NCBI RefSeq assembly: GCF_947498095.1
Contig: NZ_CANMJE010000005.1
Coordinates: 62,001 to 126,000, forward strand
From: an uncultured Shimia sp.
Lineage (GTDB): Bacteria; Pseudomonadota; Alphaproteobacteria; Rhodobacterales; Rhodobacteraceae
DNA length: 64,000 nt
Direction of reading: 5' to 3'
Within the stretch, counting starts at the first letter, position 1. Each line of letters starts with the position of its first letter. Of this stretch, positions 45,574 to 54,165 are shown one piece after another. Position numbers and translations under genes: made by a program. Below the pieces are notes generated by a model. It did not search any database. It had not been told where the DNA came from and worked only from the letters and a program-made list of their open reading frames with translations.

Positions 45574-46627
45574 CCTTGCAACGCATTTGATGGCGCGGAT
45601 CACTTCGCAGGGGCCGCTGACGATTGCCGACTACATGGCCGAATGTCTGCTGCACCCTGAGTTTGGCTATTACACCACACGCGATCCGCTCGGGGCAGAG
45701 GGAGACTTCACGACAGCGCCGGAAATCTCGCAGATGTTCGGAGAAATGCTGGGGCTGTCGCTGGCACAGTGTTGGATGGATCAAGGCGCGCCCACACAGT
45801 TTGTGCTGGCCGAGGCTGGCCCCGGTCGCGGCACACTCATGGCAGATGTCTTGCGCGTTGTGCGCGCTGTTCCTGGTTTTGCCGAGGCGGCAGAGGTGCA
45901 TCTGATTGAAGCCTCTCCAACGCTGCGTAAAAAGCAGCAAGAGAAGCTTGGCGCTGACGTGACATGGCATGACAGCGTTGCGACTCTCCCACGTGATCTG
46001 CCCCTCTTCTTCCTCGCGAACGAGTTTTTTGATGCCCTGCCCATTCGTCAGTTTCAACGCGATGGCGATGGATGGCGGGAACGTCTTGTGGGGCTGAAGG
46101 CTTCGGCTCTCACCCCGGGTTTAGGGGATCGGGTGGACGTGCCCAGCCTGCGCGCACGGCTGGAAGACACACAAGACGGTGACATCGTCGAAATCTGCCC
46201 GTCAGCCGAACCTATCATCACTGAGGTGGGCCAGAGAATCGATGCCAACGGCGGTGCAGCCCTGATCATCGACTACGGTGACTGGCGCTCTCAGGGGGAT
46301 ACGCTGCAGGCCCTTAAAGCCCACCAGTTTGTCGATCCCTTCACGGCCCCCGGCAGCGCCGATCTGACCGCACATGTGGATTTCGAAGCCTTGGCGCAGG
46401 CTACCCCATCCGGCCACAGCCGATTGACCCCTCAGGGCGTTTTCCTCGAGCGTCTTGGGATCACCCACCGCGCACAAGGGCTGGCACAGACCCTGTCCGG
46501 CGATCGACTCAACGCGCATATCGCCGCGCATCGCCGCTTGACGCACCCCGAGGAAATGGGAAACCTGTTCAAAGTGCTTGCGCTGTTTCCCACGGACGGC
46601 GCGCCCCCACCCGGATGCGAAACATGA
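45566..46627 (+). CDS. MidA/NDUFAF7-type SAM methyltransferase
   Basis: 353-residue class I methyltransferase of the COG1565 family. SAM-binding [19 protein letters not shown], then [13 protein letters not shown], and [18 protein letters not shown]. The mitochondrial relative NDUFAF7 methylates an arginine of complex I; the bacterial function is less certain. GTG start, overlapping lgt by 8 bp and pgeF by 4 bp (ATGA). The lgt-midA-pgeF order is common in alphaproteobacteria. Confidence 0.88.
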   Translation: MSDLATHLMARITSQGPLTIADYMAECLLHPEFGYYTTRDPLGAEGDFTTAPEISQMFGEMLGLSLAQCWMDQGAPTQFVLAEAGPGRGTLMADVLRVVRAVPGFAEAAEVHLIEASPTLRKKQQEKLGADVTWHDSVATLPRDLPLFFLANEFFDALPIRQFQRDGDGWRERLVGLKASALTPGLGDRVDVPSLRARLEDTQDGDIVEICPSAEPIITEVGQRIDANGGAALIIDYGDWRSQGDTLQALKAHQFVDPFTAPGSADLTAHVDFEALAQATPSGHSRLTPQGVFLERLGITHRAQGLAQTLSGDRLNAHIAAHRRLTHPEEMGNLFKVLALFPTDGAPPPGCET

Positions 46628-47382
46628 CGCTTGAAATTCTGACCTCGGACAGTCTCACTCCGTTCCGCCACGGCTTCTTCACTCGTAAAGGCGGCGCCTC
46701 ATCCGGCGTGTTTGAAGGGCTAAACTGCGGCCAAGGGTCGTCAGATCAAAGTGAGATTGTCGAGATCAATCGCAGGCGTGTTGCCGATGCGATGGATGCA
46801 CCGGTTGAGCAGCTTGTGACTGTGCATCAGGTTCATTCTCCTGATGTTGTCGTTGTTGAGGAACCATTCACCGGGTCCCGCCCCCGTGCCGATGGCATCG
46901 TGACCCGAACGCCGGGGCTGGTGCTGGCCATTCTGACCGCAGATTGCCAGCCGGTTTTGTTCGCCGATTCCCGTGCGGGCGTCGTGGGTGCGGCCCATGC
47001 GGGCTGGCGCGGTGCGTTGGACGGCGTACTGGAGGCAACGGTTGAGGCCATGGAAGACCTTGGCGCCAAACGTGACAACATCACTGCGGTCATCGGCCCG
47101 TCAATCAGCCAAAGCGCATATGAAGTCGGGCCCGAGTTCCTTGACGACTTTCTGCAGGAAGACGCCGAGAACAGCCGCTTTTTCGCCGGTGGCGAGGGCG
47201 ATCGCATGATGTTCGACCTGCCCTCATATGGTTTGCATCGCTTGCGAAAGGCCGGTGTCGGAGACGCCACGTGGATTCGCCACTGCACCTATGGTGACCC
47301 CGAGCGGTTTTATTCCTATCGCCGCGCCACCCACGCGAAGGAGGCCGACTATGGCCGCCTGATTTCAACCATCCGCCTGTGA
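46624..47382 (+). CDS. pgeF: peptidoglycan editing factor PgeF (laccase-domain)
   Basis: 252-residue YfiH/PgeF family protein. N-terminal FFTRKGGASSGVFEGLNCG, the metal-site VTVHQVHSPDV, the Cys and His in ILTADCQPVLF and GVVGAAHAGWRG, and the C-terminal CTYGDPERFYSYRR. It removes wrongly incorporated amino acids from cell-wall precursors in the family. ATG 46624 overlaps the midA stop (ATGA), showing translational coupling; the track ATG is three codons earlier. Confidence 0.92.
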   Translation: MTLEILTSDSLTPFRHGFFTRKGGASSGVFEGLNCGQGSSDQSEIVEINRRRVADAMDAPVEQLVTVHQVHSPDVVVVEEPFTGSRPRADGIVTRTPGLVLAILTADCQPVLFADSRAGVVGAAHAGWRGALDGVLEATVEAMEDLGAKRDNITAVIGPSISQSAYEVGPEFLDDFLQEDAENSRFFAGGEGDRMMFDLPSYGLHRLRKAGVGDATWIRHCTYGDPERFYSYRRATHAKEADYGRLISTIRL

Positions 47383-47455
47383 CACTCAGCCTGCCCCAAT
47401 CCGATCAAACTGCCCTAAAATCATCCGCGTATTTTCCCTAAATCTGACTATTCCT

Positions 47456-47489
47456 GCCCCATCTCTGCCCCAATTCGAGGCGAAATTGG
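47456..47489 (+). promoter_or_regulatory. GCCCC direct-repeat element upstream of the small basic gene
   Basis: GCCCCATCTCT then GCCCCAATTCG, 11-bp period, followed by AGGCGAAATTGG. Same register as the flp3 and cpaE elements, 93 bp before the ATG at 47549. It places this small gene in the same putative regulon as the pilus genes. Confidence 0.5.
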
Positions 47490-47548
47490 TTTCGAGGCAA
47501 GAAACAAAGTGTTCACGAAAAGCGGACACGAAATCAGGAGAATACGAA

Positions 47549-47692
47549 ATGTCGAGCAACAAGCGTTTCATCAAATCGATCACCGCCACCGCCAAGAGCG
47601 ACACCCCCGCCATGCCGTGGGCCCGTGGCCAGCGCCGCGCAGCGTTTATCGCCAAGCGCAATGCCCAAGTGGTTGAGAAAAAAGCGGCTTAA
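47549..47692 (+). CDS. small basic protein, 47 residues, unknown function
   Basis: MSSNKRFIKSITATAKSDTP..., 47 residues, strongly basic (multiple Lys and Arg), no membrane helix or signal. ATG 47549 has a textbook AGGAG eight bases upstream. The track start (47486) is upstream of the promoter-like element. A strong bidirectional hairpin follows. I recall similar short proteins annotated as hypothetical in Rhodobacteraceae, but no function. Nucleic-acid binding is plausible from the charge. The shared upstream element suggests co-regulation with Tad pilus genes. Confidence 0.7.
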   Translation: MSSNKRFIKSITATAKSDTPAMPWARGQRRAAFIAKRNAQVVEKKAA

Positions 47693-47712
47693 CCCCGCCC
47701 GATATCCACGAC

Positions 47713-47750
47713 AACGAAGCCGCGCCGGAACAACCGGCGCGGCTTCGTTG
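47713..47750. terminator. strong bidirectional terminator
   Basis: AACGAAGCCGCGCCGG-AACAA-CCGGCGCGGCTTCGTT, 16-bp perfect stem, with GATTTTG on the plus side. It ends the small basic gene and the convergent lrp. Confidence 0.9.
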
Positions 47751-47771
47751 ATTTTGAATTCCGAATATGGC

Positions 47772-48272
47772 TTAGGCGTCGCGGCTTAACCGCTCTTCAA
47801 GTACATCAAAGGGCACACCCGGTTCGTCCTTGGCGCCCCGAATGACCAGCGAGGTTTTGACGCTGGCAACGTTGTCGGCCTTTAACAGTTCCTCGGTCAG
47901 GAATGTCTGGAATGTCGACAGATCAGGTGCCACGCATTTCAGGATAAAATCCACCTCGCCGTTCAGCATGTGGCATTCACGAACCAACGACCAATTGCGG
48001 CAGCGCTCTTCGAAGGCCGACAAATCAGCTTCGGCCTGACTGACCAGCCCGACCATGGCAAAAACCTGCACCTCGAACCCAAGCTCGCGTGCATCTACAT
48101 CTGCGTGATACCCGCGAATGAACCCAGCCTCTTCGAGCGTCCGCACACGCCGTAGGCACGGTGGCGCGGAAATCCCGACCCGCTTGGCCAGCTCCACATT
48201 GGTCATGCGACCATCTGCCTGAAGTTCTGCGAGAATCTTGCGATCAATGGGATCAAGCCGCGTTCCGGGCAT
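47772..48272 (-). CDS. Lrp/AsnC family transcriptional regulator
   Basis: 166-residue feast/famine regulator. N-terminal HTH (LDPIDRKILAELQADGRMTNVELAKRVGISAPPCLRRVRTLE), then the RAM effector domain (VQVFAMVGLV, LNGEVDFILKCVAPDL, VASVKTSLVIR). Divergent from trxB across 214 bp, an arrangement I recall in several alphaproteobacteria. It may control trxB or its own gene. Slightly longer than Lrp, with a tail DEPGVPFDVLEERLSRDA. Confidence 0.92.
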   Translation of the reverse strand: MPGTRLDPIDRKILAELQADGRMTNVELAKRVGISAPPCLRRVRTLEEAGFIRGYHADVDARELGFEVQVFAMVGLVSQAEADLSAFEERCRNWSLVRECHMLNGEVDFILKCVAPDLSTFQTFLTEELLKADNVASVKTSLVIRGAKDEPGVPFDVLEERLSRDA

Positions 48273-48486
48273 GGTATGTCTTTCCTATTGGAATTTGCGG
48301 TTCTTATATCATCACCCGTCGCACGCGCAATAATATTTCACGTTAGCGCAAGATCATTTTCCGACAATTTCCGGAGACACCCCAATTGCGTGGATTCCAT
48401 CATGTGAAGTATGTGGGGTTTTCCCCGCCGCGTGGGATGGCTATATCCCCTATCTGACTCGCTCATGTAATACGGAAGGCGTCCCA

Positions 48487-49428
48487 ATGGCCGACACAAA
48501 GCACACCAAGGTTCTGATCATCGGTTCTGGCCCTGCAGGCTATACTGCGGGCGTCTATGCCAGCCGTGCCATGCTAGAGCCTATTCTGGTTCAGGGGATT
48601 GAACCAGGTGGCCAGCTGACCACAACCACCGAGGTCGAAAACTGGCCCGGCGACACCGAGGTGCAAGGTCCCGACTTGATGGTGCGCATGGAAGCCCATG
48701 CCAAGGCGATGGGCTGCGAGATTATTGGTGACATCATTAACAATCTCGACATGTCCAAACATCCCTTTACGGCCACCGGAGACAGCGGAACGGTTTACAC
48801 TGCAGATGCCGTGATCCTTGCCACCGGCGCACGCGCCAAATGGCTGGGCATGGAAAGCGAAGAGAAATTTAAGGGCTTTGGTGTCTCTGCCTGTGCAACC
48901 TGCGACGGCTTCTTTTATCGCGGACAGGAAATCGTGGTGATCGGCGGCGGCAACACCGCGGTCGAAGAGGCGCTGTTCCTGACTAATTTTGCCTCCAAGG
49001 TCACATTGATCCACCGCCGCGATGAATTGCGTGCAGAAAAGATTCTGCAGGAACGCTTGCTGAAGCACCCAAAAATTGAGCCAATGTGGTTCAACACGCT
49101 GGAAGAAGTCTATGGCACCGACACCCCGCTTGGAGTTGAGGGTGTGAAAGTGAAGAATGTCAAAACCGGTGAGATCACAGACATCCCCTGCAAAGGTGTT
49201 TTTGTCGCCATTGGCCACGCACCTGCCAACGAGTTGGTGAAAGACACGCTTGAGATGCACAATGGCGGCTATGTCGCGGTCAAGCCCGGCACAACCGAAA
49301 CCTCGGTGCCTGGCATCTTTGCCGCGGGTGATCTAACAGATCACAAATATCGTCAGGCCGTCACTTCGGCTGGCATGGGCTGTATGGCGGCGCTGGACGC
49401 AGAACGTTTTCTTGCGGAACAGGTCTGA
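48487..49428 (+). CDS. trxB: thioredoxin-disulfide reductase
   Basis: 313-residue NADPH-dependent flavoprotein that keeps thioredoxin reduced. FAD motif [19 protein letters not shown] at the N terminus, active-site Cys136-Ala-Thr-Cys139 ([10 protein letters not shown]), NADPH motif [12 protein letters not shown], and the C-terminal FAD site [19 protein letters not shown]. Normal length. 95 bp before the redox-sensing cyclase gene; between them is a near-perfect palindrome. Both are redox functions, but the 95-bp gap argues for separate promoters. Confidence 0.96.
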   Translation: MADTKHTKVLIIGSGPAGYTAGVYASRAMLEPILVQGIEPGGQLTTTTEVENWPGDTEVQGPDLMVRMEAHAKAMGCEIIGDIINNLDMSKHPFTATGDSGTVYTADAVILATGARAKWLGMESEEKFKGFGVSACATCDGFFYRGQEIVVIGGGNTAVEEALFLTNFASKVTLIHRRDELRAEKILQERLLKHPKIEPMWFNTLEEVYGTDTPLGVEGVKVKNVKTGEITDIPCKGVFVAIGHAPANELVKDTLEMHNGGYVAVKPGTTETSVPGIFAAGDLTDHKYRQAVTSAGMGCMAALDAERFLAEQV

Positions 49429-49441
49429 TCCACTCCTGACA

Positions 49442-49457
49442 TGACACAGATGTGTCA
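49442..49457 (+). promoter_or_regulatory. perfect 7-2-7 palindrome, Crp/Fnr-like
   Basis: TGACACA-GA-TGTGTCA, equal to TGACA-N6-TGTCA, 66 bp before the cyclase ATG. The 5-6-5 architecture fits a CRP/FNR family dimer. It could equally be a hairpin after trxB (outer CCTGACA/TGTCAGG arms are also present). Regulation of the cyclase by its own cAMP-receptor protein is only an inference. Confidence 0.45.
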
Positions 49458-49522
49458 GGGCGCACACAAGCTGCGCCTTGACCCGCTGAACGCTGCCGCG
49501 CAGTCTGCCACAAAAGGAAAGC

Positions 49523-51229
49523 ATGATGGCGCGAGCGGAAAGTAAACTCTGGCAAGGGAACTGGCGTACTAAGGCCCGCATTGTTTCGGGCCTGATCCTG
49601 TTTTTTTATGTATTCTTCCATCTTATCAGCGTTGGCATGGGTCTGTTTTCGCTCGGCGCTATGGAAATCTCACAAGGCATCCTCAGCCTGATTACCAAAA
49701 ACCCGGTCGGCACAATTCTGCTTTACGGTGCTCTGCTCACGCACCTTGGCCTCGCGCTTTATCGTCTGGCGCGTCGTCGCACCCTGCGTATGCCGATGAG
49801 CGAAGCTTCGCAGATCATTCTCGGTATCAGCATACCGTTCTTGCTGATGGTGCATTTCGTACACACGCAAATCGCCGAAAGACAATTCGGTATCAACGTC
49901 GAGATGGGCTATATCGCCGGGCTGATCTGGGACACCACAAGTGGATGGCAGCAGGGTATACTCGTGCTGGTCGTTTGGATCCACGGCTGCATCGGCCTGC
50001 ACTTCTGGCTGCGCGTTACGGACCTTTGGAAGCGATTGCAGCCCCTGCTGATTGCCTTGGCGGCCCTGATGCCGGCCTTTGCACTGGCCGGTTTCTTGGT
50101 GCAGGGGCGAACACAATCCGAGCGTTTGTTTCGCTCGGATGAGGGGCCTGCGCTGGCAGCCAGCTACAATTTTCCTTCGGCAGAAACCTTTGGAGCCCTG
50201 AATCAAATCACCGATTCCGGACTGACAATCTTTGCCGGATTGCTGGCCCTCACCGCCGCCGTCTTCATTGCCCGCAGACTTACCGGCCATCGCCATGCCC
50301 TGCGCATCCAGTACATTGATGGACCGGAAATTCAGGGGCAACGCGGCATGACATTGTTGGAAATGTCTCGCGCCTCCGGCGTGCCACACATGTCGCTTTG
50401 CGGCGGCCGGGGTCGCTGCACAACCTGCCGGGTGGTCATTGAAGAAGGCGCCGATTTGCTACACCCGCCCAGCCCTCAGGAAGAGTCCAGCCTGCGCGCT
50501 GTGAATGCCCCACCCAATGCGCGACTGGCCTGTCAAATCCGCCCCACGAACCCGGCCACGGTTCTGCGTGTTTTCCGGGCTGACGGGCAGCGCGCCCGGG
50601 CGCACGAAAGCCTAGGCCAAGAACGTCGCCTCGCCATTCTATTTCTGGATATGCGCGGTTTTACGGCGCGGACAACAGGGCAGCTCCCTTATGACGTGGT
50701 TTTCCTGCTCAATCGGTTTTTTGATGCGATCGTGCCTTCGATCACCGGCGTCGGTGGCACAGTCGACAAGTATTTGGGTGACGGACTGTTGGCCCTGTTC
50801 GAACTTGATACCGAAGAAGAGTCAGCCAATGCCGCGTTGCAGGCAGCAGCAGGAATCAGCTCAGCGCTTGAGATTTTCAACAAGTCCCTGGATGCCGAAG
50901 GATCTGACAACGTGCGCATCGGTATCGGTCTGCACCTTGGCGATCTGGTTTTGGGTGAGATTGGCGCCGCAGAGAACGCGCCACGCACCATCATTGGCGA
51001 CACGGTCAATGCCGCCAGTCGATTAGAGAGCGAAACCAAGGTTTTGGGTGTGGAACTCTTAGTCTCCGAAAGCCTGCTTGAGGCTGCAAATGCGCCGCTG
51101 GATGGGCTGAGGCTGTTGCCTTTGCGGCTGAGAGGCGTGGCCCACACGGTGAACGCGCTCGCGGTTCCGCAAGGCAGCACATTGCCGCAAATTCTGAAGA
51201 AAGCGGCGCAGGATCTAGAGAACGCCTAG
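49523..51229 (+). CDS. membrane redox-sensing adenylate cyclase (cytochrome b-like + 2Fe-2S + class III cyclase)
   Basis: 568-residue three-part protein. Residues 15-250 form six or so membrane helices resembling the SdhC/FrdC diheme anchor; histidines 33, 74, 111, 114, 154 and 160 lie in or near helices. Residues 255-350 are a plant-type ferredoxin with Cys293, Cys299, Cys302 and Cys337. Residues 365-550 are a class III cyclase with metal Asp376 (FLDMRGF) and Asp420 (LGDGLL), a purine-specifying Lys416 typical of ATP cyclases, and GDTVNAASRLE. The Sinorhizobium CyaC cyclase is known to sense quinone redox through a similar anchor. Here cAMP output should follow respiratory redox state. RBS AAAGGAAAGC. 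Confidence 0.9.
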   Translation: MMARAESKLWQGNWRTKARIVSGLILFFYVFFHLISVGMGLFSLGAMEISQGILSLITKNPVGTILLYGALLTHLGLALYRLARRRTLRMPMSEASQIILGISIPFLLMVHFVHTQIAERQFGINVEMGYIAGLIWDTTSGWQQGILVLVVWIHGCIGLHFWLRVTDLWKRLQPLLIALAALMPAFALAGFLVQGRTQSERLFRSDEGPALAASYNFPSAETFGALNQITDSGLTIFAGLLALTAAVFIARRLTGHRHALRIQYIDGPEIQGQRGMTLLEMSRASGVPHMSLCGGRGRCTTCRVVIEEGADLLHPPSPQEESSLRAVNAPPNARLACQIRPTNPATVLRVFRADGQRARAHESLGQERRLAILFLDMRGFTARTTGQLPYDVVFLLNRFFDAIVPSITGVGGTVDKYLGDGLLALFELDTEEESANAALQAAAGISSALEIFNKSLDAEGSDNVRIGIGLHLGDLVLGEIGAAENAPRTIIGDTVNAASRLESETKVLGVELLVSESLLEAANAPLDGLRLLPLRLRGVAHTVNALAVPQGSTLPQILKKAAQDLENA

Positions 51230-51238
51230 TCTCCCGTC

Positions 51239-51259
51239 GCAACGTGAACGCCACGTTGC
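51239..51259. repeat. inverted repeat after the cyclase gene
   Basis: GCAACGTG-AACGC-CACGTTGC, perfect 8-bp arms, 10 bp after the cyclase stop; no T-run. A second small palindrome GCAACGGTTGC follows at 51266. A terminator for the cyclase or an operator for the next gene. Confidence 0.45.
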
Positions 51260-51333
51260 AGCGCAGCAACGGTTGCAGTTTTCCGCCGCACAAGGCGATT
51301 TCCGCTTTCCCAACGTCTTTGATTATGCGATGC

Positions 51334-51347
51334 GTTCATTCGTGAAC
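51334..51347 (+). promoter_or_regulatory. palindrome GTTCATTCGTGAAC before the HTH-sat gene
   Basis: 5-bp arms GTTCA/TGAAC around TTCG, 20 bp before the ATG at 51367, near the expected transcription start. A candidate autoregulatory operator for the fused MarR-type domain; inference from position and symmetry only. Confidence 0.4.
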
Positions 51348-51366
51348 ACATTTTGAGTCGTACCGC

Positions 51367-53442
51367 ATGCCCGCCACTTTGGCAAAACCTGTTTCCGACG
51401 AGGAAGACCTGCTCTTCCGCCTCCTGCGCCAGCTTGATGCTGCGCCGGGTGCCTCGCAGCGGTCGACGGCAACTGCCTTGGGCATCTCGTTGGGACGATT
51501 GAATGCACAGTTGCGGGCAAATGTTGACGCTGGCCTCATCACGATCAGCGATCGATCAGGCCCGGATAAGCGCCAGCGCTTTGCCTATACGCTGACATCA
51601 CGTGGCGCGACGGAAAAGACGCGCCTCACAGACAAATTCCTTGCCCGCAAGCTCGCTGAATACAACGCGTTGCATGCGGAGCTGACCGGCACCGCCAGCG
51701 GGCTTGCCCCGCTCAAACACAGGACCCATCCAATGCAAAACAATTTGACCCCAATTCCAGAGCTATTTGTCTCTTACGAAAGCGCGCAAAAACTCAAGTT
51801 CGAAGCCGCAGACCTGACCAGCCACGATCTGACACCACGTCAGATCTGCGATCTGGAACTCTTGATGAATGGTGGTTTTAACCCGCTCAAAGGCTTTTTG
51901 ACCGAAGAAGACTATACCAATGTTGTCGACAACATGCGGTTGGCGGACGGAACACTATGGCCCATGCCCATCACGCTGGATGTCAGCGAAGACTTTGCTC
52001 AGACCATCGAATTGGGTCAGGACATTGCGCTGCGTGACCAAGAGGGCGTGATCCTCGCCACCATGACCGTGACCGACCGCTGGGAGCCGAACAAAGCGCA
52101 TGAGGCCGAAATGGTCTTTGGCGCTGATGACGACGCGCACCCCGCCGTGAACTATCTGCACAATCAAGCCGGCAAAATCTATCTCGGCGGTCCGGTTGTC
52201 GGCATCCAACAACCTGTTCACTATGACTTCCGCGGACGTCGCGACACGCCCAACGAAATGCGCTCATACTTCCGCAAGCTGGGCTGGCGCAAAGTGGTGG
52301 CCTTTCAAACCCGCAACCCTTTGCACCGTGCGCACCAGGAATTGACCTTCCGCGCCGCGAAAGAGGCTCAGGCCAACCTGCTGATCCACCCCGTTGTGGG
52401 CATGACCAAACCCGGTGATGTGGATCACTTTACCCGCGTGCGCTGCTACGAGGCGGTTCTCGACAAGTACCCCCAGTCAACAACGTCCATGTCTTTGCTG
52501 AATCTGGCGATGCGCATGGCTGGCCCCCGCGAGGCGGTCTGGCACGGCCTGATCCGCGCCAACCATGGCTGCACCCACTTTATCGTTGGTCGCGATCACG
52601 CAGGCCCCGGCAAAAACTCGGCTGGTGAAGACTTTTACGGCCCCTACGATGCGCAGGATCTGTTCCGCGAGCATCAGGCCGAAATGGGCATCGAAATGGT
52701 CGATTTCAAACATATGGTCTGGGTGCAGGAACGCGCGCAATACGAGCCGATGGACGAGATCAAGGACAAGGATGACGTCACCATCCTGAACATCTCGGGC
52801 ACCGAACTGCGCCGCCGTCTGGCCGAAGGTCTGGAAATCCCCGAGTGGTTCTCGTTCCCCGAAGTGGTCAAGGAACTGCGTAAGACCAAGCCGCCGCGTT
52901 CAAAGCAAGGCTTTACCGTGTTCTTCACCGGCTTCTCTGGGTCGGGCAAGTCCACCATCGCCAACGCTTTGATGGTCAAGCTGATGGAGATGGGCGGTCG
53001 CCCGGTGACATTGCTGGATGGGGACATCGTTCGTAAGAACTTGTCGAGCGAGCTGGGCTTTTCGAAAGAGCACCGCGATCTCAACATTCGCCGCATCGGT
53101 TATGTGGCCTCTGAGATCACTAAGAACGGCGGTATCGCCATCTGTGCGCCAATTGCGCCCTATGCAACGACCCGCCGTGCCGTTCGCGAAGACATTGAGC
53201 AATTTGGTGCCTTCATTGAAGTCCACGTTGCGACTTCAATCGAAGAGTGCGAGCGCCGCGATCGCAAAGGCCTTTATAAGTTGGCCCGCGAAGGTAAAAT
53301 CAAAGAGTTTACTGGCATTTCAGACCCTTATGATGTGCCTGCCGATCCAGAGCTGCGGGTTGAAACCGAAAATGTCGAAGTCGACAACTGCGCGCATCAG
53401 GTCATCCTGAAGCTCGAGAGCATGGGGCTTATCGCTGGGTAA
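51367..53442 (+). CDS. MarR-type HTH - sulfate adenylyltransferase - APS kinase fusion
   Basis: 691 codons without a stop. Residues 10-108 read as a MarR-type winged helix of the EPS-associated kind (LLFRLLRQLDAAPGASQRST, GISLGRLNAQLRANVDAGLI, LTSRGATEKTRLTDKFLARK). Residues 123-510 are ATP sulfurylase (QTRNPLHRAHQEL, GRDHAGPGKN). The rest is adenylylsulfate kinase (P-loop FTGFSGSGKSTIANAL, LDGDIVRKNL). Together the enzymes make PAPS. An internal ATG (51733) with AGGA eight bases upstream could start a normal 569-residue enzyme, so the regulator and enzyme may be made both fused and separately. I know the enzyme as unfused. Gene symbols are left empty because naming is ambiguous. Confidence 0.9.
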   Translation: MPATLAKPVSDEEDLLFRLLRQLDAAPGASQRSTATALGISLGRLNAQLRANVDAGLITISDRSGPDKRQRFAYTLTSRGATEKTRLTDKFLARKLAEYNALHAELTGTASGLAPLKHRTHPMQNNLTPIPELFVSYESAQKLKFEAADLTSHDLTPRQICDLELLMNGGFNPLKGFLTEEDYTNVVDNMRLADGTLWPMPITLDVSEDFAQTIELGQDIALRDQEGVILATMTVTDRWEPNKAHEAEMVFGADDDAHPAVNYLHNQAGKIYLGGPVVGIQQPVHYDFRGRRDTPNEMRSYFRKLGWRKVVAFQTRNPLHRAHQELTFRAAKEAQANLLIHPVVGMTKPGDVDHFTRVRCYEAVLDKYPQSTTSMSLLNLAMRMAGPREAVWHGLIRANHGCTHFIVGRDHAGPGKNSAGEDFYGPYDAQDLFREHQAEMGIEMVDFKHMVWVQERAQYEPMDEIKDKDDVTILNISGTELRRRLAEGLEIPEWFSFPEVVKELRKTKPPRSKQGFTVFFTGFSGSGKSTIANALMVKLMEMGGRPVTLLDGDIVRKNLSSELGFSKEHRDLNIRRIGYVASEITKNGGIAICAPIAPYATTRRAVREDIEQFGAFIEVHVATSIEECERRDRKGLYKLAREGKIKEFTGISDPYDVPADPELRVETENVEVDNCAHQVILKLESMGLIAG

Positions 53443-53461
53443 TGCGCTCAGAAAACCAAAC

Positions 53462-53491
53462 AAAAAGGCCGCTCAATCGGGCGGCCTTTTT
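53462..53491. terminator. bidirectional Rho-independent terminator
   Basis: AAAAAGGCCGC-TCAATCGG-GCGGCCTTTTT, giving a T-run on both strands. It closes the sulfate-activation gene and the convergent DUF1150 gene. Confidence 0.9.
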
Positions 53492-53520
53492 CGTTCTGTT
53501 ACGATCAGTTCAACGCAAGG

Positions 53521-53748
53521 TCAGTGAACGGTCACAGGGTCAAAATCATGTTCGCGGGCAAGAATAAACGCCAACGTGCGTTCTTTGACCAACGCAAGCC
53601 GCTCACCGTCTGCACGATGGACAGCATAGAGCGTTTTGGTGCCTTCAACCTGATCCTGTACGTCTTGCGGCAGATCCGAGACTGCGACCTCACGCACATA
53701 GACGATGCGGTTTTCCGTTTCAGGACCGAAATCATAGGGTGCATGCAT
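53521..53748 (-). CDS. DUF1150 family protein
   Basis: 75-residue protein of the alphaproteobacterial DUF1150 family: NRIVYVREVAVSDLPQDVQDQVEG, then LYAVHRADGERLALVKERTLAFILARE. No membrane helix. It lies 3 bp after the hsp20 gene, the common context of this family, so a role linked to protein quality control is suspected but unproved. Confidence 0.85.
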   Translation of the reverse strand: MHAPYDFGPETENRIVYVREVAVSDLPQDVQDQVEGTKTLYAVHRADGERLALVKERTLAFILAREHDFDPVTVH

Positions 53749-53751
53749 CTC

Positions 53752-54165
53752 TTATCCTTTCTTTATCTCAATCGTTTGCACGACCGTTTCAGGCCGCGAG
53801 CGCGTCAGGTCGACATGCAACAGGCCATTTTCCATAACCGCCTCACCGACATCGACTCCATCTGCCAGAACAAAGGAGCGCTGAAACTGGCGCGCCGCGA
53901 TTCCACGGTGCAAAAAGATCCGGTCGGCACTGTCATCTTGCTGACGGCCTCGGATCACCAGCTGGCGGTCTTCAACGGTGATCGACAGGTCTTCTTCGCG
54001 AAATCCGGCCACGGCCAAAGTAATGCGATAAGAATGGTCAGAGGTTTGTTCGATATTGAATGGGGGATACCCTTCGTTGCCCGATTTCGCGGTGCGTTCC
54101 AGAAGGCGTTCCAGTTGCTCAAAGCCCAGCATATGCGGGTAAGAGCCCAAAGTCAGTTTTGTCAT
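53752..54165 (-). CDS. Hsp20 family small heat-shock protein
   Basis: 137-residue alpha-crystallin-type chaperone (IbpA-like). The alpha-crystallin domain spans about residues 35-125, with YRITLAVAGFREEDLSITVEDRQLVIRG and the conserved A-x-x-x-N/NG-L motif as MENGLLHVDL. It prevents aggregation of unfolded proteins. ATG 54165 with AAGGA seven bases upstream is preferred to the GTG two codons earlier. Probably heat-induced; no ROSE-like hairpin or sigma-32 promoter was placed with certainty. Confidence 0.9.
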   Translation of the reverse strand: MTKLTLGSYPHMLGFEQLERLLERTAKSGNEGYPPFNIEQTSDHSYRITLAVAGFREEDLSITVEDRQLVIRGRQQDDSADRIFLHRGIAARQFQRSFVLADGVDVGEAVMENGLLHVDLTRSRPETVVQTIEIKKG

